The notes under the pieces are model-generated. The model saw only the letters and a program-made list of their open reading frames with translations. It had not been told where the DNA came from and searched no databases. From contig NZ_LMLB01000001.1 in the NCBI RefSeq assembly GCF_001421785.1, positions 1,292,322 through 1,356,321 on the forward strand: DNA of 64,000 bases, given 5' to 3'. The position numbers were made by a program, and so were the translations under genes. This document shows, piece after piece, positions 1 to 9,710 of the stretch. How positions within the stretch are numbered: position 1 is the first letter of the stretch; the number at the start of each line of letters is the position of its first letter. This DNA comes from Sphingomonas sp. Leaf33 (GTDB lineage: Bacteria; Pseudomonadota; Alphaproteobacteria; Sphingomonadales; Sphingomonadaceae).

Positions 1-52
1 CCCCCTCCACCAGCCTGCGGCTGGTCCCCCTCCCCGTGCCGGGGAGGATTTA
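1..52. repeat. REP-like palindromic unit (family A), truncated by the window edge
   Basis: A short hairpin-forming unit: an inner pair around a GCCTGCGGC core, followed by the CCTCCCC...GGGGAGG arm at about 30-47. The same unit recurs in inverted orientation at 6111-6160, so this is one half of an intergenic repeat pair whose mate probably lies to the left of the window. Its GGGGAGG (41-47) also sits six bases before an ATG at 54 and may act as the ribosome binding site of murB. Confidence 0.75.
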
Positions 53-53
53 C

Positions 54-925
54 ATGTCCGCGGCAAGCTTACCCCGAACGCCCCCCTCGCACCGCTCGTC
101 TGGTTCAAGTCCGGCGGCACGGCGCAGTGGCTGTTCGAGCCCGCGGATATCGATGATCTGAGCGCCTTTCTGGCAGCGCTGGACGCAGCGGTGCCAGTCA
201 TGGCGCTCGGCCTCGGCTCCAACCTGATCGTCCGTGACGGCGGCGTGCCCGGTGTCGTCGTCCGGCTCGGCAAGCCCTTCGCCAGGGTTTCAGCGGATGG
301 CCTGACGCTCACCTGCGGCGGCGGGGCAAGCGGTATCCTCGTGTCCTCGACCGCGCGCGATGCCGGCATCGCCGGCGTCGAGTTCCTCCGCTCGATTCCC
401 GGCACGGTCGGCGGTTTCGTGCGGATGAACGGCGGAGCGTACGGCAGGGAAACCGCCGATGTGCTGGTCTCCGTCGACGTCGTCCTGCGCTCGGGCGAGC
501 GGCGCACGCTTGGTCTCGAGGACCTCGGCTACACCTATCGCCACTCGACGCTGCCCGAAGGCGCGATCGTCGTCGGTGCGACCTTTCGCGGCCAGGCGGG
601 TGAGTCGGCCGCGATCCAGGCGGAGATGGACCGTATCGCCGCCGCGCGCGAAGCGTCGCAGCCGCTGCGCAGCAAGACCGGCGGATCGACCTTCAAGAAC
701 CCTGACGGCCACAAGGCCTGGGCGCTGGTCGACGCGGCGGGCTGTCGCGGACTGACCCGCGGCGGCGCGCAGGTCAGCGAGAAGCATACCAATTTCCTGC
801 TGAACACAGGCGCCGCGACGAGCGCGGATATCGAAGGACTGGGCGAAGACGTGCGGGCACGGGTGAAGGCGGCGAGCGGGGTGGAGCTCGAATGGGAAAT
901 CCAGCGGGTGGGGGTGGCGACGTGA
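54..925 (+). CDS. murB: UDP-N-acetylenolpyruvoylglucosamine reductase MurB, with a reading-frame problem at its start
   Basis: Reduces UDP-GlcNAc-enolpyruvate to UDP-MurNAc with NADPH and FAD, in the cytoplasmic peptidoglycan precursor pathway. FAD-site motifs GLGSNLIVRDGG and RSIPGTVGG are present, as are GGSTFKNP, which carries the catalytic serine, and the C-terminal EWEIQRVG with its conserved glutamate; this is a type II MurB. In-frame codons upstream of the GTG at 191 still encode the expected N-terminus (VRGKLTPNAPLAPLVWFKSGG), so starting at 191 would remove real protein. The only ATG with a good ribosome binding site (ATG at 54, GGGGAGG at 41-47) is in another frame, and one extra base after it would give ATG-NTC-CGC and restore the frame. 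No standard in-frame start is visible from position 1 to 190, and the frame is open to the window edge. First gene of the dcw segment ddl-ftsQAZ. Confidence 0.85.
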
Positions 926-939
926 GGCGGCCGATTGCG

Positions 940-1059
940 ATCCTCCCCTGCAAGGGGAGGTGGCTGGCCGAAGGCCAGACGGAGGGGTGTCGCGCCCTCG
1001 ATTGCGTGACACCCCTCCGTCATCGCTGCACGATGACACCTCCCCTTGCAGGGGAGGAT
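940..1059. repeat. Paired inverted REP-like element between murB and ddl
   Basis: The two ends are complementary: CCTCCCCTGCAAGGGGAGG at 942-960 and CCTCCCCTTGCAGGGGAGG at 1040-1058 (each is itself a hairpin), and the inner arms GACGGAGGGGTGTC (978-991) and GACACCCCTCCGTC (1008-1021) also pair. Such tail-to-tail pairs are typical of intergenic repeats in sphingomonads. It fills the murB-ddl gap and ends just before the ddl start, so it lies inside the transcript and could affect RNA stability or coupling. Confidence 0.85.
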
Positions 1060-1064
1060 TGTCT

Positions 1065-1994
1065 GTGACCTCCCCTCTCCACATCGTCGTTCTGATGGGC
1101 GGCTGGTCCGGCGAGCGTCCCGTGTCGCTCATGTCCGGCGCGGGCGTTGCCGATGCGCTGGAATCGCTTGGCCACCGCGTCACGCGCATCGACATGGACC
1201 GCAACGTCGCCGCGCGCCTCGCCGAGGCGAAGCCCGACCTCGTCTTCAATGCGCTTCACGGTGCGCCGGGCGAGGACGGCACCGTGCAGGGGATGCTCGA
1301 CCTGATGGGCATCCCGTACACCCACAGCGGGCTCGCCACGTCGGTCATTGCAGTCGACAAGGTGCTGACCAAGAACCAGCTCGTTCCCCACGGCATCCCG
1401 ATGCCCGGCGGGCGGATGGTCAAGTCCGCCGAGCTGTTCGACGGCGATCCGCTGCCGCGGCCGTATGTCGTGAAGCCGGTGAACGAAGGATCGTCGCTGG
1501 GCGTCGCGATCGTCACCGATGACGGCAACTACGGATCACCGATCGGGCGCGATGTTGCCGGCCCGTGGCAGGACTTCGCGGAGCTGCTCGCCGAACCCTA
1601 TATCCGCGGGCGCGAGCTGACGACCGCGGTGCTGGGCGACCGGGCACTCGGTGTCACCGAACTGCGGCCCAAGTCGGGCTGGTACGATTTCGACGCGAAG
1701 TACACCGACGGAATGACCGAGCACGTCTTCCCCGCGCAGATCCCGGACGAGATCACCGACGCGTGCAAGCGGGTCGCTGCCGACGCGCACCGCCTGCTCG
1801 GCTGCAAGGGCGCGTCGCGGTCGGACTTCCGCTGGGACGACGAACGCGGCGTGGACGGGCTGTTCCTGCTGGAGGTCAACACCCAGCCAGGCATGACCCC
1901 GCTCAGCCTGGTTCCCGAACAGGCGGCGCATTGCGGGATCAGCTATCCACAACTGGTCCAGTGGATCGTCGATGAAGCGCTGGGTTCGCGATGA
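1065..1994 (+). CDS. ddl: D-alanine--D-alanine ligase
   Basis: Joins two D-alanines using ATP to make the dipeptide end of the peptidoglycan stem. The 309-residue protein has the ATP-grasp layout: N-terminal VVLMGGWSGERPVS, substrate region NALHGAPGEDGT, the central KPVNEGSS loop and the C-terminal metal and substrate loop NTQPGMTPLSLVPEQ. The GTG at 1065 is chosen because it gives the family start MTSPLHIVVL; longer versions would translate the palindromic repeat before it. A TTG at 1059 is the only close alternative. The stop overlaps the ftsQ ATG (ATGA), implying coupled translation. Confidence 0.95.
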   Translation: MTSPLHIVVLMGGWSGERPVSLMSGAGVADALESLGHRVTRIDMDRNVAARLAEAKPDLVFNALHGAPGEDGTVQGMLDLMGIPYTHSGLATSVIAVDKVLTKNQLVPHGIPMPGGRMVKSAELFDGDPLPRPYVVKPVNEGSSLGVAIVTDDGNYGSPIGRDVAGPWQDFAELLAEPYIRGRELTTAVLGDRALGVTELRPKSGWYDFDAKYTDGMTEHVFPAQIPDEITDACKRVAADAHRLLGCKGASRSDFRWDDERGVDGLFLLEVNTQPGMTPLSLVPEQAAHCGISYPQLVQWIVDEALGSR

Positions 1995-2887
1995 GCCGCG
2001 CGCCTGCCAAACGCACGCTGAAGCGCCGGCCGCAGACGGCGGGCCGCGGCGGACGCAAGCCGGTGAAGAAGGTCGGCCTGCTCGACCGCGCCGTCGCCGC
2101 GATCCCGGTCAGCGAACAGACGCTGCGCAAGGCGACCGGCTGGTCGATGTTCGCGGCGGCGCTCGCGGTGCTGCTGGTCATGGCGGCGTGGCTCGGCATT
2201 CCCGGCACGATCGGCACGGCGCTCGCCGAAACGGTCGGGCGTGCGGGCCTGAAGGTCGACCGGATCGAAGTCACCGGCACCAACCGCATGGATCGGATGA
2301 CGATCTACGCCGTCGCGCTCGACCAGCGCAGTCGGGCGATGCCGCTGATCGACCTGGAAGGCGTGCGCAACCGCCTGCTCGACTACCCCTGGGTCGCCGA
2401 TGCGCGCGTGTCGCGGCGGTTGCCCGACATGCTGGTCATCGACATCGTCGAGCGCGAGCCCGTCGCGATCTGGCAGAACCACGGCCAGCTGATGCTGATC
2501 GACGTGACCGGCAAGCCGCTGGAGCCGGTGTCGCCCGACGCGATGCCGCCACTGCCGCTGGTCATCGGCGACGGCGCCAACGAACGCGAGCCGCAGTACC
2601 AGACGCTGCTGAACGCCGCCCCGCAGTTCAGGCGGGTCGTGAAGGCGGCGACCTGGGTCGGGGACCGGCGCTGGGACCTGCTGTTCGCCAGCGGCGAAAA
2701 GCTGTCGCTGCCCGAAGGGGAGGACGCCGCGGCCAGGGCGCTGGCGAAATTCGCGCAGCTCGACGCACGCGACCGCCTGCTCGGGCGCGGCTATCTCAGC
2801 TTCGACCTGCGCGATCCGACGCGTATGGTGTTGCGCTTGCCGGGCGGCGCGACCAATGCGAAGGCGATAACGGGGGACGGCGTCTGA
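1991..2887 (+). CDS. ftsQ: Cell division protein FtsQ
   Basis: Bitopic inner-membrane divisome protein linking early (FtsA/FtsZ) and late (FtsL/FtsB, FtsW/FtsI) components. The 298-residue protein starts with a very basic cytoplasmic tail of about 50 residues, then one membrane span (about 51-72). A periplasmic POTRA domain (about 87-158) carries the KVDRIEVTGTNRM strand and the YPWVADARVSRRLP segment typical of FtsQ/DivIB. It overlaps ddl by four bases and lies directly before ftsA. Confidence 0.95.
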   Translation: MSRAPAKRTLKRRPQTAGRGGRKPVKKVGLLDRAVAAIPVSEQTLRKATGWSMFAAALAVLLVMAAWLGIPGTIGTALAETVGRAGLKVDRIEVTGTNRMDRMTIYAVALDQRSRAMPLIDLEGVRNRLLDYPWVADARVSRRLPDMLVIDIVEREPVAIWQNHGQLMLIDVTGKPLEPVSPDAMPPLPLVIGDGANEREPQYQTLLNAAPQFRRVVKAATWVGDRRWDLLFASGEKLSLPEGEDAAARALAKFAQLDARDRLLGRGYLSFDLRDPTRMVLRLPGGATNAKAITGDGV

Positions 2888-2911
2888 GGGGCGCCACACG
2901 GGGGCAAGGCA

Positions 2912-4174
2912 ATGGCGAAGGCAGGGCCTGAGGAACTCATCACCGCGCTCGACATCGGGTCGTCGAAGGTGTCGGCGCTGATTGCGCAGAAGGGCGACGG
3001 CGGCGAACTGGTCGTGCTGGGCACCGGCCAGCGCGAGAGCCGCGGCGTCCAGCGCGGCTACATCAGCGACATGCACGCGACCGAAGCCGCGGTGCGCGAG
3101 GCGGTCGAGCAGGCCGAGCGGATCGCTGGTCTCAACATCGAGGATGTCTGGGTCAGCTTCTCCGCCGGCGGCCTCGTCAGCGACGTCGTGAAACTGGAGG
3201 TCGATCTGGGTGGCCACCGCGTCGAACAGGCCGACATCGACGACCTGCTGCGCGCCGGACGCAACGCGATCGATCCCGGCGGGCGGATGGTGCTCCACGC
3301 CCAGCCGATGCGCTACACGCTCGACGGGCGCAACGGCGTGCGCAATCCCCTCGGCCTCCACGCCGACAAGCTGGGCGTCGATATCCACGTCGTCGCGACC
3401 GACGGCTCGCCGGTGCGCAACCTGGACCTGTGCGTCCGATCCGCGCACCTCGAGGTCAAGTCGATCATCGCCGCGCCCGTCGCGACCGGGCTGTCGTGCC
3501 TGAGCGAGGAGGAGCGCGAGCTGGGCGTGGCGCTGGTCGAGATCGGTGCGGGCGTCACCAACGTCAGTGTGTTTCGCGAAGGCGTGCTGGCCAGCCTCGC
3601 CTCGATCGGCATGGGCGCGGCCGACATCACCGACGATATCGCATCGGCCTTCGGCACGCGGCGTGCGCAGGCGGAGCGAATGAAATGCTTCCACGGCTCG
3701 GCGAACATGAGCCCGCGCGACCATCACGAGATGATCGACGTCGCGCCGATCAGCCACGAGGGCGAGGCGGAAGTCACGCGGATCACCCGCGCGCAGCTCA
3801 ACACCGTCATCCGCCAGCGGCTGGAGCGGCTGATGGCCGAAGTGACGAAGGAGCTGAAGCGGCTGAACTTCGACGATCCGGTCGGGCGCCAGATCGTGCT
3901 GACCGGCGGTGGCTCCGAACTGCGCGGCATCGCCGATTACGCGCAACAGGCGCTGGGCCGGGCAGTGCGGGTCGGGCGTCCGCGCGGGCTGTCGGCGCTG
4001 CCCGACGCACATTCCGGCCCCGCCTTCGCGACGCTGGCCGGCCTTGCCGCCTTCGCCGCATCCAACCCGATCGACCTGCGCGCGATCGAGCCGAATGGCG
4101 GGCAGATGGTGTCGCGGCCGAAGGGCGGGGCGCTGCTCCAGCGGCTGATGTCGGCATTTCGGGCGAATTATTAA
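2912..4174 (+). CDS. ftsA: Cell division protein FtsA
   Basis: Actin-like ATPase that tethers FtsZ filaments to the membrane and recruits later division proteins. At 420 residues it has the expected size. ATP-binding signatures are visible: ALDIGSSKVSAL near the N-terminus and TGGGSELRGI in the C-terminal half. The last residues (GGALLQRLMSAFRANY) resemble the amphipathic membrane-targeting helix that ends FtsA. It follows ftsQ by 24 bases and precedes ftsZ by 110 bases. Confidence 0.97.
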   Translation: MAKAGPEELITALDIGSSKVSALIAQKGDGGELVVLGTGQRESRGVQRGYISDMHATEAAVREAVEQAERIAGLNIEDVWVSFSAGGLVSDVVKLEVDLGGHRVEQADIDDLLRAGRNAIDPGGRMVLHAQPMRYTLDGRNGVRNPLGLHADKLGVDIHVVATDGSPVRNLDLCVRSAHLEVKSIIAAPVATGLSCLSEEERELGVALVEIGAGVTNVSVFREGVLASLASIGMGAADITDDIASAFGTRRAQAERMKCFHGSANMSPRDHHEMIDVAPISHEGEAEVTRITRAQLNTVIRQRLERLMAEVTKELKRLNFDDPVGRQIVLTGGGSELRGIADYAQQALGRAVRVGRPRGLSALPDAHSGPAFATLAGLAAFAASNPIDLRAIEPNGGQMVSRPKGGALLQRLMSAFRANY

Positions 4175-4284
4175 CCTTTTGCGACAGCCCGCAGTTTTTC
4201 CCTAGTCGGAAAGCGGGTGTTGGTGCAAAACGAGACAGTAACAGGTGGATCCCGGAGTAGTTGGGGTCCTTGGGAGATCAGGGC

Positions 4285-5778
4285 ATGAGCATCGAATTCC
4301 TTCCCCCCGACGTGGATGAACTGACGCCGCGCATCAGCGTGATCGGCGTCGGCGGCGCCGGCGGCAACGCGATCGCGAACATGATCCGCGCCGACGTGCA
4401 GGGGGTCGAGTTCCTTGTCGCCAACACCGACGCGCAGGCGTTGAAGCAGTCGGACGCGCCGACGCGCATCCAGCTGGGCACCAAGATCACGCAAGGGTTG
4501 GGCGCGGGCAGCCGTCCGGAAATCGGTCGCGCCGCGGCCGAGGAGACGATCGAGCAGATCCAGAAGAGCCTCGAGGGCGCGCATATGTGCTTCATCGCCG
4601 CCGGCATGGGCGGCGGCACGGGCACCGGCGCGGCCCCGGTCATCGCCAAGGCGGCGCGCGACATGGGCATCCTGACCGTCGGTGTCGTCACCAAGCCGTT
4701 CGCGTTCGAAGGCAAGCGCCGCGCGCAGTCGGCGGAAGCCGGCATCGAGGAACTGCAGAAGTTCGTCGACACGCTGATCGTCATCCCGAACCAGAACCTG
4801 TTCCTGATCGCCAACGCCAACACGACCTTCAAGGAAGCGTTCGAGCTGGCCGACGAAGTGTTGCAGCAGGGCGTGCGCGGCATCACCGACCTGATGGTCA
4901 TGCCGGGCCTCATCAACCTCGACTTCGCCGACGTCCGCTCCGTCATGCAGGAAATGGGCAAGGCGATGATGGGCACGGGCGAAAGCTCGGGCGACGCCCG
5001 CGCGATCGAAGCGGCGCAGAAGGCGATCGCCAACCCGCTGCTCGACGGCGTGTCGATGCGCGGCGCCAAGGGCGTCATCGTGTCGATCACCGGCGGCGAC
5101 GACATGCGCCTGCTCGAAGTCGACGAAGCTGCCAACCACATCCGCGAGCTGGTCGATCCTGACGCCAACATCATCTGGGGCTCGGCATTCAACCCGGACC
5201 TGGAAGGCAAGATCCGCGTGTCGGTCGTCGCCACGGGCATCGAGGCGGTGGCCGAGGGCGAAGCGCCGCCGGCTCCGGTCGCCGAAGCGCCGCGCGTGTT
5301 CTCGTTCAACGCCCCGCGTCGCCCGGAACCTGCCGCTGCCCCCGCACCGGTGGCTGCGCAGCCGGCGCCGGCGCCCACGCCTGACGAAACCTACGGCACC
5401 ACCGCACCGGTGTCGCCGCAGGTCGATGCCGGCGGCTATGACGAGCCGACCCATGTGTCGTCTCCCGCCGCCGTCGCCGCGCGCGACGAGGATGACGAGC
5501 TGGTGCTTGGCTCCGACGCGATGATGGACGTGCCGCCGTCGCAGGCGCCTGCCCAGCCGCAGGCTTACGGCGATCTGCCGGCCGAACCGTCGATCCGCCG
5601 TCGCTGGCTGACCGGCGCGGCCGACGAAGCGCCGGCCCCGGCCGAGCCCGCCCCGCGCGTCAAGATGGGCGGCACGCTGTTCGAACGCATGTCGGGCCGC
5701 GGTCCGAAGGCGGAAGAGGAAGGCGACAAGGCCCCGCTCGACATCCCGCGCTTCCTGCACCGCCAGAACAACCAGTAA
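4285..5778 (+). CDS. ftsZ: Cell division GTPase FtsZ
   Basis: Tubulin-like GTPase that forms the division ring. The GTPase core shows VGGAGGNA (about 21-28), the tubulin signature [10 protein letters not shown] (about 109-118) and the T7-loop region [10 protein letters not shown] long Pro/Ala-rich linker (about 320-475) leads to the conserved C-terminal peptide [12 protein letters not shown] that binds FtsA and other partners. The ATG at 4285 gives the usual sphingomonad start MSIEFL; an upstream in-frame TTG at 4261 would add eight unconserved residues. GGGAGA before the ATG is a plausible ribosome binding site. Last gene of the dcw segment. Confidence 0.97.
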   Translation: MSIEFLPPDVDELTPRISVIGVGGAGGNAIANMIRADVQGVEFLVANTDAQALKQSDAPTRIQLGTKITQGLGAGSRPEIGRAAAEETIEQIQKSLEGAHMCFIAAGMGGGTGTGAAPVIAKAARDMGILTVGVVTKPFAFEGKRRAQSAEAGIEELQKFVDTLIVIPNQNLFLIANANTTFKEAFELADEVLQQGVRGITDLMVMPGLINLDFADVRSVMQEMGKAMMGTGESSGDARAIEAAQKAIANPLLDGVSMRGAKGVIVSITGGDDMRLLEVDEAANHIRELVDPDANIIWGSAFNPDLEGKIRVSVVATGIEAVAEGEAPPAPVAEAPRVFSFNAPRRPEPAAAPAPVAAQPAPAPTPDETYGTTAPVSPQVDAGGYDEPTHVSSPAAVAARDEDDELVLGSDAMMDVPPSQAPAQPQAYGDLPAEPSIRRRWLTGAADEAPAPAEPAPRVKMGGTLFERMSGRGPKAEEEGDKAPLDIPRFLHRQNNQ

Positions 5779-5805
5779 TCCGGTCGATCCGGTTACCGGA
5801 AATAA

Positions 5806-5835
5806 CGGGCGTCGGGCAACCGGCGCCCGTTTTTC
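5806..5835 (+). terminator. Rho-independent terminator of the ftsZ transcript
   Basis: GC-rich stem CGGGCGTCGG / CCGGCGCCCG, with one wobble pair and a four-base loop, is followed by TTTTT, 28 bases after the ftsZ stop. Confidence 0.85.
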
Positions 5836-5840
5836 GTACA

Positions 5841-6290
5841 ATCCTCCCGGGCACGGGGAGGGGGATCGATGCATGACGTTCCGTTGTCACCTGAAGCTGA
5901 ATTCCTCCCCGGCACGGGGAGGGGGACCGCGCCGCGTCAGCGGCGGGGTGGAGGGGGCTCTCCGCGACCGAGACGGCGGAGGGTCTGTCGTGATCCCGAC
6001 GATCAACGGCAGATAGAGCTCTCAGCAAGCGAGACGGTGGAGGACGTGTCGTGGGGCTGCTGCATCGCCTTGAGCTGTGCCATCCGCGAACGCATCCCCC
6101 GCGGCCCGGCCCCTCCACCAGCCTGCGGCTGGTCCCCCTCCCCGCAGGCGGGGAGGATTGGAATACACCTTGGGTCCGCTCAGGGTCTCGTCGTCCCGCT
6201 CCCCGCAAGGCGGGGAGGATTGTGCGGGGTGCCGGGGATGGGGTTCCATGCCCGTCTCCTCCCCGCGGGCGGGTAGGATTGTCGGCCTCG
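5841..6290. repeat. Cluster of family A REP-like units
   Basis: At least five CCTCCCC...GGGGAGG hairpins fall at about 5842-5862, 5912-5935, 6138-6160, 6198-6220 and 6260-6280 (the last with a mismatch). The unit at about 5908-5967 and the one at about 6111-6160 are in opposite orientation and share the GGGGGACC...GCCGC...TGGAGGGG body, forming a long inverted pair. Short open frames across this stretch simply read through the palindromes and have no family features. Confidence 0.8.
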
Positions 6291-6504
6291 GTCCAAAACC
6301 CGCGCCGTCCCGACACATTTCGTCGACGAAGCCGCGGCCGTCCCGACTCCCCGTCGTGTGCCCGACCTGCTAGGCAGCGATCACGATGCGCGCCCGACAC
6401 CAGCCCGACCGGTCGATTCCGTCCCCGTTTTCAGCCGGTTCGACGCGAACCCGCCGACAGGACAGCGCAGGTTCAGGCGCGACCGCGCCCAGGTATGATC
6501 CGCG
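6291..6504. other. Intergenic stretch without a recognisable gene
   Basis: Between the repeat cluster and the next gene I see no supported coding frame, structural RNA or clear terminator. It must hold the promoter of the TPR/SPOR gene at 6505, but no convincing -35/-10 pair stands out. Confidence 0.5.
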
Positions 6505-8448
6505 ATGACACTCCGACCTTTCCTTTCCGGCGTCGCTGCGATCGCGTTGTTGGTGGTTCCGGCGACCGGCTTTGCCCAGCATATGATGCCTGCGCCGACG
6601 CCGACCGCGGATGCGCTGGCGACGCAGATGCGCGTGCTGGCGCAAAACCCGCGCGACGTGTCCGCGCTGCTTCAGGCGAGCGAACTCAGCGTCCGGCTGG
6701 CCGATACCTCGGCGGCGCTGGCGTTCCTCGCGCGCGCGCAGGCCGTCGATGCTAACACCCCGCGGTTGCTGGCGGCGCGGGCGTCGGTGCTTGTCGCGAT
6801 GGAGCGCCCGGTGGAGGCGCTGCGCCTGTACGATCAGGCCGAGCGGCGCGGGGTCGCGATGGACCCCTATCTGCCGCAGCGCGGGCTGGCGTACGACCTC
6901 ACCGGGCAGAGCGCCCTGGCACAGCGCGAGTATCGCCGCGCGCTGGCGCTGGCGCCGGATGACGAGACGACGCGCCGGCTGGGCCTGTCGCTCGGTATAG
7001 CCGGCCAGCGCGACGCGGCGCTGGCGCTGCTCGATCCGCTGCTGCGCCGCAACGATCGTGCGGCATGGCGGGCATGGGCGTTCGTGCTGGCGATGACCGG
7101 CGACCAGGCGCAGGCACGGCAGATCGCAGCGGGCATGATGGCGGGCGGCGCGGCGCTGTCGCCGTTCCTGGCGCGGCTGGAGACGCTGCCGGTGACCGAC
7201 CGGGCCTTTGCCGTGCATTTCGGCCAGTTGTCGCCCAGCCCGACGCGGGTCGCCGACGCGCGCCTTGCGCCGACGCCCTATGCGCAGGTCGCACCGCAGG
7301 TCGCGAGTCAGGCGGTGCGCCCGCCGATCACCCAGACCCCGCCGGCGACCTTTGCCGCGGCGACGCCGCGCGTGAGCACGCCCGCGCCGACCCGCATGGC
7401 GTCGCGCACGCCGACCCGCATCTTCTCGACCGAAATAGCGCCGCCGGTGTCGCTCGTCCGGGAAGCGGCGGCACCGGTGGTGGCAGCGGTGACGCCAGCG
7501 CCATCCGCCGTGGCGACGCCAGCGCCATCCGCCGTTGCGACGGTCTCGACCGGGATCGCGCCCGGGCGCGTCGCGATGGGCACGCCCATTCCGGTGCCGT
7601 CCAGCCTGACCGCGGCGCCGGCCCCCAACGTCGTCCGAGCCGCCGCGCCGTTTGTGGCCACGCCGACACCGAACCCGGTCGTGGCATCGACGCCCACCCC
7701 GGCAGCGGCGATGCCGACCCCTGCGCCGCAGCCGGCCGCCGTCCCGGTCGAGGTCGTGACCCTGCCGGCACGGCAGGTCGCGTCGACGCCCGTTTCGACG
7801 CCGACGCCGGCCACCGCGGCGCGCCCCCTTGCCCGCACGCCCGAGGTCGCCCGGCGCAACACGCAGATGCTCGCCTCGATCATCGAGAAGATCGACGTGC
7901 CTGCGTCGGAACTCGACGTCGCGGCGCCCAAAGCCGTCGCGGCCCGCCCGGTGCGTGCCGCCCGCGCGGAGACGAAGGCGATCGCAGCCGAGCCGGATGC
8001 CAAGGCGACGAAGAAGACCGCCGCCGAAAAGAAGGCGGAGGCCAAGGCGATGGCCGACGCCAAGACCGCATCCGATCCGAAGGCGAAGAGGATCGCGGAC
8101 GCGAAAAAGGCCGCAGACGCAAAGGCAGACGCAAAGAAAGCCGCCGAAGCCAAGAAGCCCGACCCCGCCAAGGCCGAGCCGCAGCGCTGGTGGGTCCAGG
8201 TCGCCGGTGGTGCGAACGAGGATGACCTGGGCAAGGACTGGAAGCGCGTCGCGGGCAAATCCGGGGCGCTGAAGGGCAAGGGCGCCTACACCACACCGCT
8301 GCGCGCGACCAACCGGCTGTTGACGGGGCCGTTCAAATCGCAAGAAGAGGCCATGGCCCTCGTCAACTCCCTCAAGAAGGACGGCACGTCCGCATTCGCG
8401 TGGCAGAGCCCGGCGGGTCAGAAGGTCACCAGGCTCGCGCCGAAGTGA
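6505..8448 (+). CDS. Exported TPR and SPOR-domain protein
   Basis: A 647-residue protein with a signal peptide of about 24 residues (ending near GFAQ), so probably periplasmic or envelope-attached. Residues about 35-230 are alanine- and leucine-rich helical repeats of TPR type ([19 protein letters not shown] is a clear unit). About 240-450 is a disordered Pro/Thr/Ala linker with a tandem TPAPSAVA repeat. About 490-555 is a Lys/Ala-rich probable coiled coil. The end (about 560-647), beginning RWWVQVAGG, is a SPOR domain, which binds denuded peptidoglycan at the division site. Its position after ftsZ fits a septal role, but that is inference. Its stop overlaps the next start. Confidence 0.8.
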   Translation: MTLRPFLSGVAAIALLVVPATGFAQHMMPAPTPTADALATQMRVLAQNPRDVSALLQASELSVRLADTSAALAFLARAQAVDANTPRLLAARASVLVAMERPVEALRLYDQAERRGVAMDPYLPQRGLAYDLTGQSALAQREYRRALALAPDDETTRRLGLSLGIAGQRDAALALLDPLLRRNDRAAWRAWAFVLAMTGDQAQARQIAAGMMAGGAALSPFLARLETLPVTDRAFAVHFGQLSPSPTRVADARLAPTPYAQVAPQVASQAVRPPITQTPPATFAAATPRVSTPAPTRMASRTPTRIFSTEIAPPVSLVREAAAPVVAAVTPAPSAVATPAPSAVATVSTGIAPGRVAMGTPIPVPSSLTAAPAPNVVRAAAPFVATPTPNPVVASTPTPAAAMPTPAPQPAAVPVEVVTLPARQVASTPVSTPTPATAARPLARTPEVARRNTQMLASIIEKIDVPASELDVAAPKAVAARPVRAARAETKAIAAEPDAKATKKTAAEKKAEAKAMADAKTASDPKAKRIADAKKAADAKADAKKAAEAKKPDPAKAEPQRWWVQVAGGANEDDLGKDWKRVAGKSGALKGKGAYTTPLRATNRLLTGPFKSQEEAMALVNSLKKDGTSAFAWQSPAGQKVTRLAPK

Positions 8449-9611
8449 TCGAACGCGCCAGCTGGGCGGCCAACCCGGACACGACGAAGGGACGGCTTCA
8501 CGCCGAACCCGGCGGCTCGGCCCGTGGGCCCCGCGACGCGTTCCAGCGCGATCGCGACCGCATCATCCACTCGATCAGCTTCCGCCGGCTGCGGCACAAG
8601 ACGCAGGTGTTCCTGGCGCCCGACGGCGACCATTTCCGCGTCCGGCTGACCCACAGCATCGAAGTCGCGCAGATCGGCCGCACCATCGCCCGCACGCTGG
8701 GGCTGAACGAGGATCTGACCGAGGCGCTGTGCCTGGCGCACGACATCGGCCACCCGCCGTTCGGCCATGCCGGCGAGGATGCGCTGGAGGCGGCGATGGT
8801 CGGCCACGGCGGCTTCGACCACAACGGCCACACGCTGCGCGCGCTGACCCGGCTCGATTCGCCCTATCCCCTGTGGCCCGGGCTCAACCTGACGTGGGAC
8901 ACGCTGGAGGGGCTCGCCAAGCACAACGGGCCGGTCCACGCACCCGGCTGGGCGCTGGCTGCGGCCGATGCGGACATGCCGCTGGACCTCGCCAGCCACG
9001 CGTCGCTGGAGGCGCAGGTGGCGGCGCTGGCGGACGACATAGCGTACGACAACCACGACATCGACGACGGCCTGCGCGCCGGTCTGCTGACGCTCGACCA
9101 GTTGCTTGCCGTCCCGCTGGTCGCGCGCGGCTGGGACGCGGTGCGGGCGCGCTTCCCCGACGTGCCCGCCGATCGGCTGATCGGCGAACTGATCCGTTCG
9201 CAGATCGGCGCGATGGTCAACGATCTGATCGAGACCACGCGGGCCGCGGTCGCCGACGCGCGCGTCGAGACGGTCGATGATGTCCGCAACGCCGGCCGCA
9301 CGCTCGGGCGCTTCTCCGAGGCTATGCGCGAGGACGAGCGCGTGCTGAAGCGCTTCATGTACGCCAACCTCTATCACCACCCCAGCCAGATCGCAGCGGC
9401 GGACGCGGCACGCACGGTCGTGAGCGGGTTGTTCGCGGCCTACCGCGCCGATCCTGCGCTGATGCCGCCCGAATGGCGCGACCGGATGCCCGCCGACGAG
9501 CCTCTGCGCAGCCGCCACATCGCCGATTTCATCGCCGGCATGACCGATCGTTACGCCATCCGCCGCTTCCAGGACATCGCCGGCCCGGTCGCCCTGCCGG
9601 AGGGATTCTGA
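8445..9611 (+). CDS. Deoxyguanosinetriphosphate triphosphohydrolase-like protein (HD domain)
   Basis: A 388-residue HD-superfamily phosphohydrolase of the dGTPase-like group that converts dNTPs to deoxynucleosides plus triphosphate. Metal-binding residues are visible: [13 protein letters not shown], then [14 protein letters not shown] (His99-Asp100), and the later [14 protein letters not shown]. The start [20 protein letters not shown] is characteristic. The GTG at 8445 overlaps the stop of the TPR/SPOR gene (GTGA), so the two are probably co-translated. In alphaproteobacteria this gene commonly precedes argS and erpA; both are in this window but separated. Confidence 0.92.
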   Translation: MIERASWAANPDTTKGRLHAEPGGSARGPRDAFQRDRDRIIHSISFRRLRHKTQVFLAPDGDHFRVRLTHSIEVAQIGRTIARTLGLNEDLTEALCLAHDIGHPPFGHAGEDALEAAMVGHGGFDHNGHTLRALTRLDSPYPLWPGLNLTWDTLEGLAKHNGPVHAPGWALAAADADMPLDLASHASLEAQVAALADDIAYDNHDIDDGLRAGLLTLDQLLAVPLVARGWDAVRARFPDVPADRLIGELIRSQIGAMVNDLIETTRAAVADARVETVDDVRNAGRTLGRFSEAMREDERVLKRFMYANLYHHPSQIAAADAARTVVSGLFAAYRADPALMPPEWRDRMPADEPLRSRHIADFIAGMTDRYAIRRFQDIAGPVALPEGF

Positions 9612-9710
9612 CGCCGGCCGAGCCTCACCTGCGACGAACCGCGCGGCTGACATAGTTCTGCGACAGGGCAGGCGTAGGCCGGCTGGCGATAGAGCAGGAG
9701 ATCGCCGCCG

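Noticed and set aside
54..161. A short frame beginning at the ATG with the good ribosome binding site before murB
   Set aside because: It stops after about 35 codons without recognisable content; it is better explained as the murB start with a one-base shift.
1943..4012. A 689-codon open frame on the minus strand across ddl, ftsQ and ftsA
   Set aside because: It is antisense to well-recognised genes, rich in Arg/Gln/His as expected of GC-rich shadow frames, and matches no family.
5869..6276. A 135-codon frame in the gap after ftsZ
   Set aside because: It reads through the palindromic repeats and has no conserved composition.
5841..6290. A possible CRISPR array from the repeated units
   Set aside because: The units are palindromic, unevenly spaced and in both orientations, and lack uniform spacers; no cas genes are present.
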